This document shows, one piece after another, positions 24,071-38,206 of a stretch of DNA of 64,000 nt. The first letter of the stretch is position 1; each line of letters begins with the position of its first letter. The DNA is taken from positions 79,309 through 143,308 of the forward strand of contig OENT01000275.1 in assembly GCA_900239685.1 (NCBI GenBank), written 5' to 3'. Source of the DNA: Rotaria macrura (taxonomy: Eukaryota > Rotifera > Eurotatoria > Philodinida > Philodinidae). The translations under genes and the position numbers were made by a program. The notes under the pieces were generated by a model that saw nothing but the letters and a program-made list of their open reading frames with translations, was not told the DNA's origin and made no database searches.

Positions 24071-27000
24071 CTATGTTTTAGGTTTAATTTATTAATTTGT
24101 TACGCATTGTATAAATAATTATAATACTTTAACAATCTATTTCACGTTATAACTAACGACGATGCAACAAGAAGAGAACAACAACAAACAAGACAAAAGG
24201 TCGTTAGAACAATGAACGTACAATCAATGGGCACAAGTGCAGACCAATGATGAACTCAACTTATTGTTGATGTCGTCGAATACAAATAATAGATGATAGA
24301 GGGTGCCAGTAACCTTTGGTGAGTGTACTGTACTATATTTTGTTTGTTACGGATTCATTCGTTCAAATATTGATTCAATTCCATTGTATAGATGAATTTA
24401 TTGCAATTGATATATCAAGTTTCTGTCAAATGTTGTGCTTAAAAATTTTTTTTTTTGAAAAAACGATATGATCGATGCATTATTAATTGCAGTTAATCAG
24501 TTCAGCATTGCTAATTATGATATTGCTGACTACATGCGTAAAGGATCGAGCAAGTTCAAATTTAGACGGCGCTTGGAAGAAAAATTTCAGTTATTGTCAA
24601 TAAACGAAAATGTTCTGTTTCAACAGAACAATCATCTTACGATGACTTTAACTGAAACTAAAAAATAAGATTTTCTTAACAACCCCCTTAATGAAGAAAA
24701 TCTCTGATCAGAAACATTGTTAACACTTGTTCAATGTAAACGGCTCGTTAATAGTTTATAGATAACAGAAAGGATTCAATCCATCTTGATTAAGCTAAGA
24801 ATCACTAAGTAAAATTCCTATCCGGAATAGAACGAGATCAATAGGCTTTAGTATCAATGCATTAACATCCACAAAAAACGATATAACAGGAGTTTTTTAG
24901 TCTATCATGATTTAGTTTCAGTATCGGAAGTTAAATTTCGAAAAGCAACTATATGGTATTTGTTCTATTGCATCGTTTAGAACTTGATGCAAATAAAACT
25001 TTTTTCTTGCAAATATGTTCTTTTGCATCTCTTAAATTAAAGATTAAATAATTAGCTGTGTAAGTATTGAATCATATGAGAAATATGATTTTTTTTATAT
25101 GTGCTTCTGTATTTGTATTAAAAGCAATGATGCAGAAGTTGCTAGCTACTGTGTTTTATGCCAGAATATTTCGCACGTCCTTCTTCATCTTTTGTAAACC
25201 ATAATATTGAGGAAAAAAATCATTATTTCAAACTCCGATCAACAAGTGAATGTCGTTATTTCTTAGAAAACAATTCTGATTATTGTCGACTCTTTTTAAA
25301 ACCAATAGTTTCAATTTCTGTTTTTGAAAAATAATTTAGTTCAGCGGTTTTTTTTTTGTGTTTTACTTCATTTTTTCTATTGACTAAAGATAGATTTTCA
25401 TCGACGATTATAAACATATCGGTTAATACTATTCACGCGTTCGTGAAACATTACTATGACACAGATTAAAAAGCATTGCGCTTCGTAATTTTCTCATATA
25501 TTATTTTCTCTTAGGTTCATAGCCTTCTACTTATTAATAACGAAAAAGTACAACCTTCATTACATCGCGTACAATAGATGATGAATAGTACGCTGTCAAA
25601 CTCAGCTAGCAAAGAGAGGACATACGTCGATTTCAACGTTTAGAAAGAGATATTTATACACGTGCGTATCTCCTCATTTTACCGTGTATGAACACATATA
25701 ATTTTCATTATTGTCTACGCATGTGTGAATATGCAAAAGTTGATTAAAGCATTTTTTTGAATACTCGAAGAATAATTATAGTTATCTGTTCAAATGATTG
25801 ATAATTGGAGCAAAGCATCATTTCTCTTTGATGTTAATTGTAGTCGAACCTACGGTTTGGTTCTCTATAAGTATAAAGCATATTGCTTAACCAAGTATTT
25901 CAGCAGTTATTTGTTATTCTCAAGACATATTCATTGAAACTACCTACTTTGTAGTTCCATACGGTAAAAAGCTACAAACTGAAAAAATACTTGTTCAAAC
26001 ATAATGAGCAGATATTGAAATCGACTAAATTCCGTGTTTGTTTTCATGTCACTGGCGATGTTTTACTTTAAACATATGTCTCATCGACGAAAAAAACGCT
26101 ACTTTTGATCTGTAAGGAAACATCAGTGAGTGTTACGCTTCGTTGATGCTGCTTGATTTTCTATGATGAAGGCTCCTCAAGTGATGACATATCCTAATCG
26201 AACATAAAATGATCGTATTTTCTGTTTCAAAAAAAAAAACTTTCAAATGGAATGATTGATTGAACTTGCCAGCGTTCATTTTAAACATGATCTCATGTTA
26301 GAGAAATATTAATTACACATTATTCAATGTTTTGGTCGAAAGATTTCAATTCAATCAATTCCATCTAACATTACTTATTTGGCCTCAGTTTTTTCTCATA
26401 TATCTTAATGCATGTAATAACTTAGTCAAGTGGTTCTTCTTCTCTCTATTATTTCAATCGAGTGTTCATCAAACATTAGAAGCATGTGAAAAATTAAACA
26501 ATAATAAAAGATAAAGTTATGAAAGCACACAGCTTCCTCTTCACAGAACATATCTTGTGTACACTTACGTTTTAGTATACTTGTTTTCGTTCGGTATAGG
26601 TTCCACATACTTATTTTTTCAATTAATTTTTAGTGAGCTTCTAAGCATCGATATGCAAATCAAATTCTTTTCCCTAACCCAAATCCATCTGATGATTGAA
26701 GAAGAACTCAACTTATAGATTTGTTTCCTAGCTGAGATTTGAAACTTTTGTTTTTAATAGAGAATACGATGAAACATCTTAAACTCAACATACAAAGCAT
26801 TCGAAAACTTATCTTCTACGTGTTATATGTGTTAACTTTCATTGAAGGATAAAATACAACAATCCGGATTCGTGTAGAATTCAAAAATATGCTTTGCTCT
26901 GTGAATAATATTCATGCATATCTGCAAACATTCAACAATATACTTATTACGATGAATATTCTACACGAGATGAACGATTCATTAGATAGAAAGTATGAAT

Positions 27001-28710
27001 GAAATTTGTTTTACAATCAAACGTTACAGACATTATTTTATTTTTTCGCAAGGATAGAGAACAAAGTGTTTACCGTCATCGGTGTCGCGAAATAATCGAC
27101 CGATAACAAAAATTCAATAACAATGAACGATGGACGTGTATACTACAAATTCTAAATAGTACAGATATTTAGGTTGAGCTATAACTTTGAGAGAATTTCG
27201 ATGCTAACAATGAAAATATAGTAATGACTGGTTTATGAGTTTGACGTCTTGTTAAGATTCAAACGATATGTTTCATCCCAGCATCTGTTTTCTTTCGCTA
27301 TTCAAAAAATAACACTGAGTTTCTTGATTTTAGATGACGTCATCTTGAGAATTATATTTAATGCTGAAAAACTGAATAAATCTATGTATAGCTCTTTTTT
27401 CATCATTATGCTACGCAATTATACTTCGATTGATGAAAGTGATCATTCATTAGTAACATGAATACATAAAGTTTGAATATTGAAATAACTCAATGAATTC
27501 AACGATCTTTGTAGTCATATATTAATAGCAAAAGTTTCATACAATTCATCTTGTTAATCTAAATCACTTAGACGATTTTAAAAATCGCCACGATTCTTCA
27601 ATGTTGAATAGAATTCGACTTGTCAAACATGGTTTTTCTCACACAAGTATCAAAAGAAATTATTTTTCATTATTTTTTGTATGTATACAATTCTATCATA
27701 AATATCTTACTTATTTATTTTAATATCGAACTCTGCTCCTATAACAGATTCTACCAGTTATGAGTGAAAACAAGATTTTTCTGTTGGAATGTCTAGCACA
27801 CAGCGGCGTTATAAAAGATTTTAATAACTAAAACATTTGGTATTACTCGATGCATTAGTCTTAATCATAACTTTGGATAGTACATTGTGTCATGCGAGTG
27901 AGCATCCTTGCTAAGTTTGATCAAACCTGCTTCTCGATTGTATGTCTTTCGTTAAAAACGATTCATATGAAAAATCAATCACCATGTTTATTATACGTTT
28001 CATTAAAATGTTTCATACTAAAATTTCCAAAAGGACTTGATAGATGTTAAATTATTACAATTGCTCAAAAATGAAAGAGTAAAATAGAAAAGACAAGACG
28101 TTTATTTTTCTATGATATTAAAAGATATTCCATTGACATTTTTGTTTAGTAGTTTTCATTGCAATCTGTAATAACAAATCATTTTCCATTTGTTTTTACT
28201 TTCTGAACATGTTCAAGTCTATGAATTCATTTTTCGTTCTTTTGAATGTTAATCAGGTTCTTTCATTCTATATAAAATGATAATACTATCAATTGATCGA
28301 TGTAGAATTTCCATTAATTCAAGCAACAATTCTAATCATGCTCATGCTCATACGTATTTTCTAATCGAAAATATTGGCTGTTTATTAATATATAGTAATA
28401 TCACATTGTTGAAGATGATAAATATTAAAAAAACATAACAATGTGAACAATATTAGTAAAATCTCCAACGTCAAATCTTTTTTGTCGACACTTCCTTATT
28501 GCATCCCTATTGCTTATTGATGTGACCAGCTCAAAAATAATAGGATATTAACATATGACATAGAAGTTTTCAACAAATATATAGAATGATCTAGTAAATC
28601 ATTGATAGAATTCTGTTGATTTCATGTTTTCATCTTCATTCCATGATGAAAATCAATGAAAACAAGCATTCGGAATAGATTAACGTATAAATAGCACAAG
28701 ATTTTAAACT
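24071..28710. other. 4.6 kb gene-free stretch
   Basis: This lies upstream of Dishevelled and downstream of the first 7TM receptor. Only short ORFs without family resemblance occur (for example 24468-24668 and 27249-27461). No RNA gene or clear terminal-repeat element was identified. It may contain Dishevelled promoter and upstream untranslated sequence. Confidence 0.5.
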
Positions 28711-29724
28711 TTAAAGACATAGAAGTTTACTGACGATTTTTTTCACGATCCGAAAAAGCGCCTTTCGAAATATGGGACCACCACTTAATGTATAAATGTA
28801 GAATGGCATCCCACTGGCCACAAAAGTCAAGAGAACGAATAAAGTAAAGATTAACATCTTAAGTGTATCCTGTAATGATTGCGCTGATAGACTCGGCGCA
28901 AATGTTAAATACAAACGTTGAATCGCATGTGGAAATGTTAACACAACTAACAGCAATATTTGAATGAGTAGCATTTTGAGCAGATGTCTATCTAATCGTT
29001 TTAATTTTGATATTCTACTTCGAGCTGCAGCTGCTGTTATTGTATTTAAATGAGTCGTGCCGGAATTATGCACCACTTGTACACGTTTTCGTGATTGATG
29101 CACATTAATAATAATCATCGATCCAAAAATGGTCATCAATAGAAGTGGTAACATTGTTGCGCCAAGTGCATACAATAGACTTGTAACTAAGCGACAAGTG
29201 TATGTTTTTGCGTAGCATGGTCGTGGAAACTCACTTTGATTAGCGTCAAAGCAGAAGAGTATTGGAGCATTAAGAAGACAAGTATAGATCGCAACGATCA
29301 ATATACTTAGCCAAGCATTTCTCATCGTACTCATTTGACGTAATCTCATCTTCAAACAAGACGATAACCATCGATCAATGCTTGCTAGAACAATTAGCCA
29401 TAGAGCCATTGTTCTCGAACTATAGAGGACGACACTTCGAAGTTTACAGATCCATGCCGTAGTCGCCGTGAGATCATCACCATAGCTAGTCAACATCTGA
29501 TCGGTGAGGCCACTGAAAATAACGACGAGTCCAGCAATGGATGAGAAAATAAAGAAAATTGATGATGGATTTGAACGAAGAGGCTGTTGACTTAAGACAA
29601 GAACATTGAGGCTATTACCGATGATACCAAATATGTAGATGAAAATAGAAGCGTAGCGATTGAGACCATTTATTCCATCGTTCAACAATTGAATTAGATT
29701 TCTTGTCGTATTTGAGAGCAACAT
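28711..29724 (-). CDS. Rhodopsin-like 7TM receptor (single exon)
   Basis: A 337-residue G-protein-coupled receptor with no intron and seven hydrophobic helices. TM1 contains IFGIIGNSLNVLVL with the class A Gly-Asn. The TM3 end reads LASIDRWLSS, so DRY is DRW. A cysteine precedes TM3 (WICKL) and another lies in extracellular loop 2 (RPCYAKTYTC). The third inner loop is basic (SRISKLKRLDRHLLK). TM7 has GMPFYIYTL in place of NPxxY. N-glycosylation sites (NTT) lie before TM1. It resembles the FMRFamide/neuropeptide-receptor-like proteins that are numerous in small invertebrates; the ligand is unknown. It should signal at the plasma membrane via a G protein. Confidence 0.85.
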   Translation of the reverse strand: MLLSNTTRNLIQLLNDGINGLNRYASIFIYIFGIIGNSLNVLVLSQQPLRSNPSSIFFIFSSIAGLVVIFSGLTDQMLTSYGDDLTATTAWICKLRSVVLYSSRTMALWLIVLASIDRWLSSCLKMRLRQMSTMRNAWLSILIVAIYTCLLNAPILFCFDANQSEFPRPCYAKTYTCRLVTSLLYALGATMLPLLLMTIFGSMIIINVHQSRKRVQVVHNSGTTHLNTITAAAARSRISKLKRLDRHLLKMLLIQILLLVVLTFPHAIQRLYLTFAPSLSAQSLQDTLKMLIFTLFVLLTFVASGMPFYIYTLSGGPIFRKALFRIVKKIVSKLLCL

Positions 29725-31621
29725 ACGTTAACGTCACCAAACTGAAACAAAGTTAATCTAGTTGATGTCGTTGTTCAGAACTTCAGCAATAAAGGAGAAA
29801 TATGATTAATGTTGAGTTCTAGTGACTTTCTTTTCATTTAAAAGCATAGATTACTTGTATAGTCATCGTTTAGTGGTACTCTGTCGGAAAGGACAATGAA
29901 AAGTGGAAAAAAATGATTTCCACCACATTTGTCTTATCTTTTTCATGTGAAAGTAAGATGCTAATTTCACACTTGACAAGTTTTAATAGCATACTTGAAA
30001 GTCGAAAAACAATGAATTTCCTAACTGATTGTTACTTGACTTGAATCCGGATATTAGATTCTTCTTGTTAAAACTGCTTCTAAATGTTTGAACGGATTAC
30101 AAAATGCCTTTTTTAGATGATAGCTCTTAATGAAATTGAAAAAAGCACATTCAACATTAAATTCTGTATTAAAATAAAAAATTTCAATGGAATCTCTTAC
30201 TCGTTGCTGCATACCTAATAGATATCATTATAATTTTATTGTCTTAGTGTATCGATCATTTCCATTGACATAATCTGTTAATGCCTAAGAACTTACAAGT
30301 TCTCAAACTAGTCTTTTCAAGTACATCTATGATAGGTAGAAGTTGAATTCAAATGTTAACATTATTTAAAATGTGGATATCATTGGAATCTATTGTATTT
30401 CTATTGTTTATTTTTCTATTTGATGATGAATAAATTTTAAATCCATTCTACTGCAGTAATTACGGCGTTGGACACCGGGATAGGATTTGTGTGTATGAGA
30501 CAAATATAGAACGTAGTACATAGCAATTTCATCCGTAGGAAGCTTCATTCACGATATGAAATGTAAGAACTTCACAAACAACCTAATTTCAACATGCATG
30601 CATACTATACATGTGAAGCATATCGGATTTCATAACATTCATTAACTGTATTCCCTATTAACAGTTATGGAATGTGAATGTCAGATAAACATGAAATCAA
30701 TTAACTAGTTTATGTACGAACAATGTGATTGTAGTATAAGTTCTATGTTTCTGAGTTTACTGTAATCATGGCAGAGGAAGAAAGGGTCATAGTCCAAGGA
30801 TGGTTCATAGTTTTTGTTAAAATATATTCGTCACTTCACTTTCCCTAGCAAGAGACTTTTTCATGAGGCTGTCTTCTATAGCCTTAAAAAATACTGGCAC
30901 AGAGATTTCGAAACTTTACCTTCGAACAACTAGATTCGAACGATTTGAATCGCAATTAAGGAAAAGATGTGTGTCAGTTTCTAGTGCAAGATTCTGTGAA
31001 TTGAAATTTTCTTTTCTCTTTCCATGCATATTACCGCAAGAAAGAAATGAACATCCATTACGTTGTGCGTTCGGATGCTCGAAAAATTTTGATTGTGAAA
31101 CAATACTCATGTGTTAAAGTTGGTGTAAATTACCAAGTTTTGAAAACAAGAATTTTCTTATATAGACACTGTCTTCACAACACGGTAGAGTCAACACTCT
31201 CTGAACTTGCAAACGATTCAAATTCTTTCATAGCAGAAATAGGATTATTTTTTGTATTTTAAAACAGATGACTGATTTATCGAAATATTTACTCAGTAAT
31301 AGCTGTAAATAGATGAGAAAAAAATTTTCGAAAAGAAAACTTAAAAATCACCATCGAAGTATGATCATATCGTAGTGAGGGAGACAATATTGGAAATGAT
31401 AACTCAACTCGTGATTCAAGATACAGTACGTATAAATCGTTAGCAAGTCTTAAAACACCATCGTCTAGCGACATCGTGGACAAAGTCTTCCATCATATAT
31501 ATCTATTACACAGCCGTTTTGAAATGAGCGGAGGACGTCAAGTAAGAACTATGAAGAGTACGATATAAATATTTTGCATCTTTGTTAATTACCCAATCGT
31601 TTCAAATAATCCAAATTCGTA
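29725..31621. other. Gene-free spacer
   Basis: Lies between the divergently oriented 7TM receptor and SF1 and probably includes both promoters. Overlapping ORFs on both strands at 30863-31262 lack coding character. Confidence 0.5.
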
Positions 31622-34600
31622 ATGCCATCAAGAAGTCCTCGTTCACGAAGTCGCAGTCCATCCAAACGACATAAAAAAAGTCATAAACATTCACGAAAGT
31701 CCGGTGACGAAATTTCACCGCCTGCTAACAGTTCATCAATAAAAAAGGAAGAAGGAACAACAAATGAAAATAGTTCTGTTTATAAGCCAAGACTACCTTC
31801 GATTATGTTACCCCCATCATTTTTAGCTAAACTAGATTTGAAAGAAGATGATATTAGCACATCACCAACAGGAAATCAATCACCAGGCAAGTCGAAAAAA
31901 CACTCAACAAAGTTACCTACATCCTCGTATTACATTATAGCTGAGTCAGCAGTAAATAATACGCAACCGGCGAAAAAACGTAAACGACGTTTTGGTGATG
32001 AAACTGATAGAGTTTTCTTGCCTAACATGCCTACCACTATATCGGCAACTAATATGACAGATCAACAACAAAAAATTTATATTTGTAAGTGGCTTAGCAA
32101 GTTTGCTAATTGTTAAAAAAACGATTTGTTTATTTCAATTTGTTTAGTACAAGTTCAAATTGAAGAACTGACACGACGTTTAAAAATGAATGATTTAGGA
32201 ATTCCAACAAATCCTGAAGCCAGGTAAAAATTTTAACTTATTCTTAGGTTTTTTTAGTTTTATTTTTCATTTTTTTAATTACATTTTTCTCTTCCGTCTT
32301 AATTTTTTTCGAGTATCGATTTGCGTTAGTTGTTACAAAAAGATCTCTTTTTTGTTTTATTTAGTGCTACGAATTCTTCTAATGCACCGAGATCCAGACA
32401 GAAGTGTTTCTCCCATTATGTTTTTTCCTCTAATAATAAAATCCTCTTCCTTTTCTAGTCATCTTCTCGTGTCTATGTGTGACGTTGAACGTCAATCGAT
32501 ATTGACAGGTGAGAAAATAAAGACGCGCACAAATATGTATATATATATATATATATGTATATATGAATATTTAAGATAAACCCCTGTCTAATCATTTTTT
32601 CTTTCAGGTTAAAATTTAATCTTATCTTATGTTCTAGTTTCCGTATTCTACACGACGCAGCGTGTTATTTCTTTATTTTTGTGTATTAAAGAAATACATG
32701 ATAGATCGAAAGAAAATCTAATATATGAGCTAAATGATTTCATTCATTGTTTTAGGTCTCCATCGCCCGAACCAATTTATGATCAGCAAGGAAAAAGACA
32801 AAATACACGAGAAGTTCGTGCACGACGAAAAGTCGAAGAACAACGTCATCAACTTGTTACTGAACTACTTGCACTTAATCCTGAATACAAAGCACCAGCC
32901 GATTATAAGTATGTATGGGTAGTAGTACAGAATCAGGATCATGCTCAAATCACTTTCTAGTAGAAAAAGAAACTACATCTTTATTTATTTAAGACTAACA
33001 TTTCTCTCTGGTGTAAACACATACATTGAAAGAAGATATCTTCGAATGCCTGTAGAAAAAAAATGTGATCAGTTCCGTCGAGCACAGCAGTTTGAACTAC
33101 ATCGAGGTTCTCTTAAAGAGCGATTTCCTTTTTTTGTGCGAAACTATAATTTAATGACTGTTTCTGTATCGTTATCTGATGTTGCTCTGGTAAGAGTCGT
33201 GAGTAGACTTCGTACATAGAGTTTATGATTTGAATGAGCTATCGAATTTTGTATTTTCTTTGATTTTTGAAAAGACCTTAAGATTTTCATACAACTATCT
33301 AATATGTAGTACGTATCATAAATCGATGTAGTTTGAATGCTGAATTCGATAGTTTAGAGAAATTATAAACGATACCGAAATTTTTTCAGAGTTTTGACAA
33401 GATTCTTATAAAGTGTTTATTGATTGAAAAATGATTAAAACTTGAGGAAGATGTCTTAAGCGGATGTACTTCATTAGTAATTGTTTGATAACGAAATCAG
33501 TTAAGATTTGCATTTTCTCATAAATAGATCGCGTTTGGCATCTCTAATCTACAAGTATGGCACTAATCTTGTTCTTGTATTAAATAACTAATATGAACCA
33601 TCTATTCATCGATGAGACATCGAAGAATTTCGAGAACTCATCCGTTTGATAATGATGATCAAAATCGATTAAATTTGAAAATTTTGTGACACGAATTCTA
33701 ATCAGTATCCATGTTCTTCCTTGATCGATAGTTCTATGACTCATCATTGATAAAAACAGTCCGTCGTAGAAATTTTTCATATGTTAACGTCTGATTGTCA
33801 TCTATGAGATGCGTATGACACTTGTCGAGCATTATGTACAAGGATGAAAAAGAAATATATCACACAGTTAGAATTTTAATGTGATTCGTCATACTAAAAA
33901 AAAACAATGTGAGAATCACTTAGTCTAGGTGATCGTTTGAAATTACTCCAATTTTTAATTCTCATAGTAAATATGTATACTTCGTAAAGAGTTAGTTCGA
34001 CAAGTTTTTCAAATACTCTTGATAAATTTGAAGTAGATAATGCATAATTAATTTTTTACATGTATCAGTTACAAAGAGATCTAGCGTAATACAATCAAAA
34101 GAATAAAAACTGAAAAATTCATTCAAATTTATACATTTTAGACCTCAACAAGCAAAATATATTGATAAAGTAATGATTCCACAAGAAGATCATCCAGAAG
34201 TTAACTTTGTTGGTTTAATTATTGGACCACGTGGTAATACACTCAAAACATTAGAAAAAGAAGTATGTTTGTTCCTAGATATTAATCATAATCAGCAACA
34301 GTAAATTTCTATTATTTCTTTTAGACTAATGCAAAAATCATTATAAGAGGTATAGAATCATATAAAAATCGATTTTTAAATCTAAATAGAAACTGCTTTC
34401 AAGGTAAAGGATCGATAAAGGACGGGAAAATGGGTTTAGTCAAATACGGTCCATTGCCCGGTGAAGATGAGCCTTTGCATGCTTACATAACTGGTACTTC
34501 GCCTGACATAGTCGCTAAAGCCGTAGAAAAGGTATGTACAGAAAAGAAGATCGCTATTTATCTTACTGTTCGAAATGTTCACTTTTGTTTTTATTTATAG

Positions 34601-37098
34601 GTTAATCAAATTATAAATCAAGCTATTGAGGAACCTGAAGGAATGAATGAATTACGAAAACAACAACTACGAGAGTTAGCATTGCTTCATGGAACACTAC
34701 GTGAAAACGATTGTCTCATGTAAGAAAACAAAAAAATTGATTTGTTTTTCTGCTAAAGAACGAAATCTTCAAAGTTCGAACTGGATAAATTCACTTTTGC
34801 ACCGGTAGTTTCTGCACTATTGAAAATCAACTGAGCTATATAAATATCTCGAGGCAACTTCATTCATGTGCTTTGAAAAGTACTACTTCTCTCATTCTCT
34901 TCCGATTTCAATGTATAGATAAAAATTTGAAGTTTTCCAGGAACGACATGTTTTAAAACTTTGATAGTAGAATCACATATTGATACCTACTAAATTCATT
35001 TAAAGACTTGTAGTCGTATACTATGTTGTATTTTTAAAACCAATCGACTTGCCTTTACTTCGATTGATTATGTAGACCTATCTAACTTCTAGAACATTCC
35101 ACAGAGTAACAACAGAAGAGGTACCACTTTGCAGTGCTACTATGAAAAAACAAATTCATATCGCGTAGTGCAGCCGTTTACACGAATGACTAGCAACAGA
35201 AACTAAGATCTTCAAACAATGTATAGAGATAGGCCTCGATGAAAGCAGTTTTATTAATGATCTCGATCTAGTCCCTTTTTCTATCAGAAGACGCAACTAT
35301 GATAATAGCGCTTCATTTATATCCTAAATTTGAACCGTTCGATTCGGTGGAATCTTCTATCAACATGGTAGCAATTTTTAATATCTAAACCCCTTCCGAA
35401 AATATTTAAAATGTCGAGGCTTGTAGTTATGAAAAGTTTAACATCGGATTTGAAAAAAATTGTTGCACTTACTGTAATATTCCCGTTAAAATTAGGATGA
35501 AAGTTCATTATCTTGTCAATAGAAAATTCTGGATCCATATCCTCCAAGCTAGACTCATGTAGAACTATATAATGCGGACAGTCGATTCGTCTGTTTGTCG
35601 ATGATGTAATTGTGATAACTATGAATTGTTTTCTGTGTTTTATAGTAAACTGAAATTAATGACTGAAGCTGAAAAAATCGTTACAAATACAATAATATGT
35701 ACAATATGTGGTGGAGCTGGTCACGTGCCAAGCGATTGTAAATTTCGTAAAAATCCTGATGGTACTTATGCAGAATTAAATCCTGATGGATCACTTATGG
35801 TTAATGGTACGAATAAAGCTGAACAACAAAAACTTGATTGTGAAGTAAGATCTCAAAAGCAAATCACAAACTTATGTTAATCGAAAAATATCTTCTCTTT
35901 ATGTTCTTAGTATCAATCATTAATTAATGAGTTGACAGGCAAAAAAGATTCGGATACAAGTGCTTTGTCATTGGAAGATCGAAAGAATTTAATGAGTGGA
36001 TCAAGAATAAGTGGACCAACATTAGCAATAACAGGTGGCCCACATCCAGTAGCAACTACTTCAGTTATTACACCAACAACATTTAATCATCCTCCTCCTC
36101 CGCTTCCTCCAAATAACAATAATGGAACAGCAAATCCTAACAATAACTATGTAAGTAACACACTTTTTCGAAAATTTAGATGATGTAACAACCAAAAATG
36201 CGTAACTAGTAGTAGCTGAGAGTCTAATTATTGATATGAAATCTGTTTTTCTCAACAATGGAATCGAAACCATTGAATTTTCATTCTTGAGATGTAAAGT
36301 TTCTATCACTTGAAAGGGAATGCATTTCAGTATGTTTTTAGAATCGTTTTCCCTGATTTAATGACTCAATGTTGACTAGTTATTTTTGAGACAGACAGAA
36401 TCTACAGAATACTCATTTTTCTTTTACGTTCCTAAAGATAATACAAGAATACGAGAAGAAATAAAAATCAATCAAACATTTTAGTAGTCATTTAGATTGA
36501 GTTTGTGAGTATAACTCATAACAGCTGCTAGCGTTGTGATCTATTCATTGTCAGTTTGTGTTTCATTTCTATTTGAAAGCATTTGTACACAGCTGATAAG
36601 TTTCGCTTTGATTAGTCTTCAATTAAAGTGTATTCTCGCTTGTTGTAGAATCCTCCCTCGTTGATGTCTCTCAACACAAATACTGCACCGACACCTCAAG
36701 CACCACCGGCCTCATCAAATTATTGGAGCAATACAGGCCCGCGATACAATAATAATGATGTATTCGATGGTCACTACCTACTTCGACGAAGTAACAGAAA
36801 TAATAATTATTCAGCGTATATAGAAGGTGATTCATATCGTGCTCAACATATACCAGCTCTGATGGAAAATGGGGCAGCAAATACAAACACGAACACAAAT
36901 ACATCGACAACAACTTCATGGTCCAATCCTCAAAATCCTCAACAACAACAACAACAACATTGGAATCAATGGAATCAGTATAATGCTGCTATGTATTATC
37001 AAAGTGTTTACCAACAACAATTGTATCAAAATAATAATCCTGCCTTCGTCCCTCCATTACCTAAAACTGCTCCTCCACCACCACCACCTCCACGTTAA
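31622..37098 (+). CDS. SF1: Splicing factor 1 / branchpoint-binding protein
   Basis: SF1 recognises the intron branchpoint with U2AF during early spliceosome assembly in the nucleus. Exons 31622-32084, 32148-32223, 32756-32908, 34142-34262, 34325-34349, 34404-34531, 34601-34719, 35646-35844, 35911-36150 and 36649-37098 give 657 residues. The N terminus is an Arg/Ser-rich extension (residues 1-25) beyond the human start. A U2AF-ligand-like motif KKRKRRF lies at 118-124. SPSPEPIYDQQGKRQNTRE is the conserved phospho-SPSP helix hairpin. The KH/QUA2 domain includes INFVGLIIGPRGNTLK-like sequence (GPRG at 259-262), KGSIKDG, LPGEDEPLHA and LRELALLHGTLREND. The CCHC zinc knuckle is C380-x2-C383-x4-H388-x4-C393. 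The tail is Pro/Asn/Gln-rich and ends in polyproline. Introns 32909-34141 and 34720-35645 are unusually long. Confidence 0.94.
32909..34141 (+). other. Long intron of SF1
   Basis: 1.23 kb between the QUA-like hairpin exon and the KH exon. Short ORFs inside (32941-33219 and others) show no homology and are taken as noise. A (TA)n tract is found in the previous intron (about 32537-32564). Confidence 0.6.
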
Positions 37099-38206
37099 GA
37101 AGGAAGACTTTGTACTTTTTCTATTCATGTAATGCGTCTTTTTCTTGTTTTGTTTTCTTATCTATACAACCCGAATCGTATTATTTGTGGTTTTTCTTTT
37201 CTCGATATGTTTGATATATAAAAAAAGAAACAATGTCTGTCAAGTACGAATAGAAAAATATATTGAAACAATATGTTCTCACGTTAGCAGTCATACATAA
37301 ACTAGCGAAAAATATAAATATCTGGTTTCTCCCTAATAATGAACGATATCTTTGCTGAACTTCTAGCGCGTGATCCATAGCTATAAACTATATTGGCAAC
37401 GTTCTGTAATAAAGTACTGAAGAGTTGTTCCTAAACAGATACTAATCAGTAGTAGTTCAGTTATTCAATGGAATTTCGCATTTGACGGGAATTATCTTTC
37501 TGTCTATGGAATATTGATTGTGGATGAGTTCATTGAGAACTAATTTTGATAAATATATACTATTAATGAAATTAGATTTCATAATTGCAAAACTTCAATG
37601 TTCTGTACAGTTTTTATTACCAACCAAAACCTTGATTGGTTGAATTCATATCAAGATAAAATTAAAATAAGACTATGAGAAAACAATCTCAGTCTTTATC
37701 AAAATAGGTAAACGCTCATGGAAGCAAAATGATCGAGAAAAAAAATGATGACAAACGCAATTCAAACAAAGAGACGAAATGATCATATATAGTTGAGCTT
37801 GGTTGAATCTTACTGTATTTCCATGGTCGACTGGACAAATAAAAAACACTTGAATGATCATTTCTATACGTGACTTTGCCCAGATAATTTATGAATATCG
37901 AATCTAGTTTTTCCAGATGTAACCACCGTTTGCTTCTAAGACACAGGGGAGCACTGTTACTCTGTCTTTTATGTTTGCTTTTTTTTAATTGAAATTTAAA
38001 TATTTACAATTGTGCAAGAACCAGCACAACATATACGTTTTCAAGTGTCAATTATTATTACTTCGTCGAAAATGGAAAAATGACGCGACCAAGCTGCTAG
38101 TTACTCTTTTGCGTCTTGCTAAAATGATCTCTGTTTCATTTTATTTGCTAAGCTACGACGGATGAAATTAACAAGAAAGAGTTTTTATTGAATATGTATT
38201 ATCATT
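37099..38206. other. Convergent spacer SF1 / second receptor
   Basis: 3' flanks of SF1 (+) and the second 7TM receptor (-). A candidate SF1 polyadenylation signal AATAAA lies at 37408-37413. No gene was found. Confidence 0.5.
38184..38189 (-). terminator. Polyadenylation signal AATAAA of the second 7TM receptor
   Basis: AATAAA on the minus strand, about 17 nt after the stop codon at 38207. Confidence 0.45.

Noticed and set aside
31524-31541. Upstream ATG (MSGGRQ) followed by GTAAGA donor before SF1
   Set aside because: No acceptor in the next 80 bp restores the SF1 frame; the Met at 31622 is directly in frame with the RS-like start.
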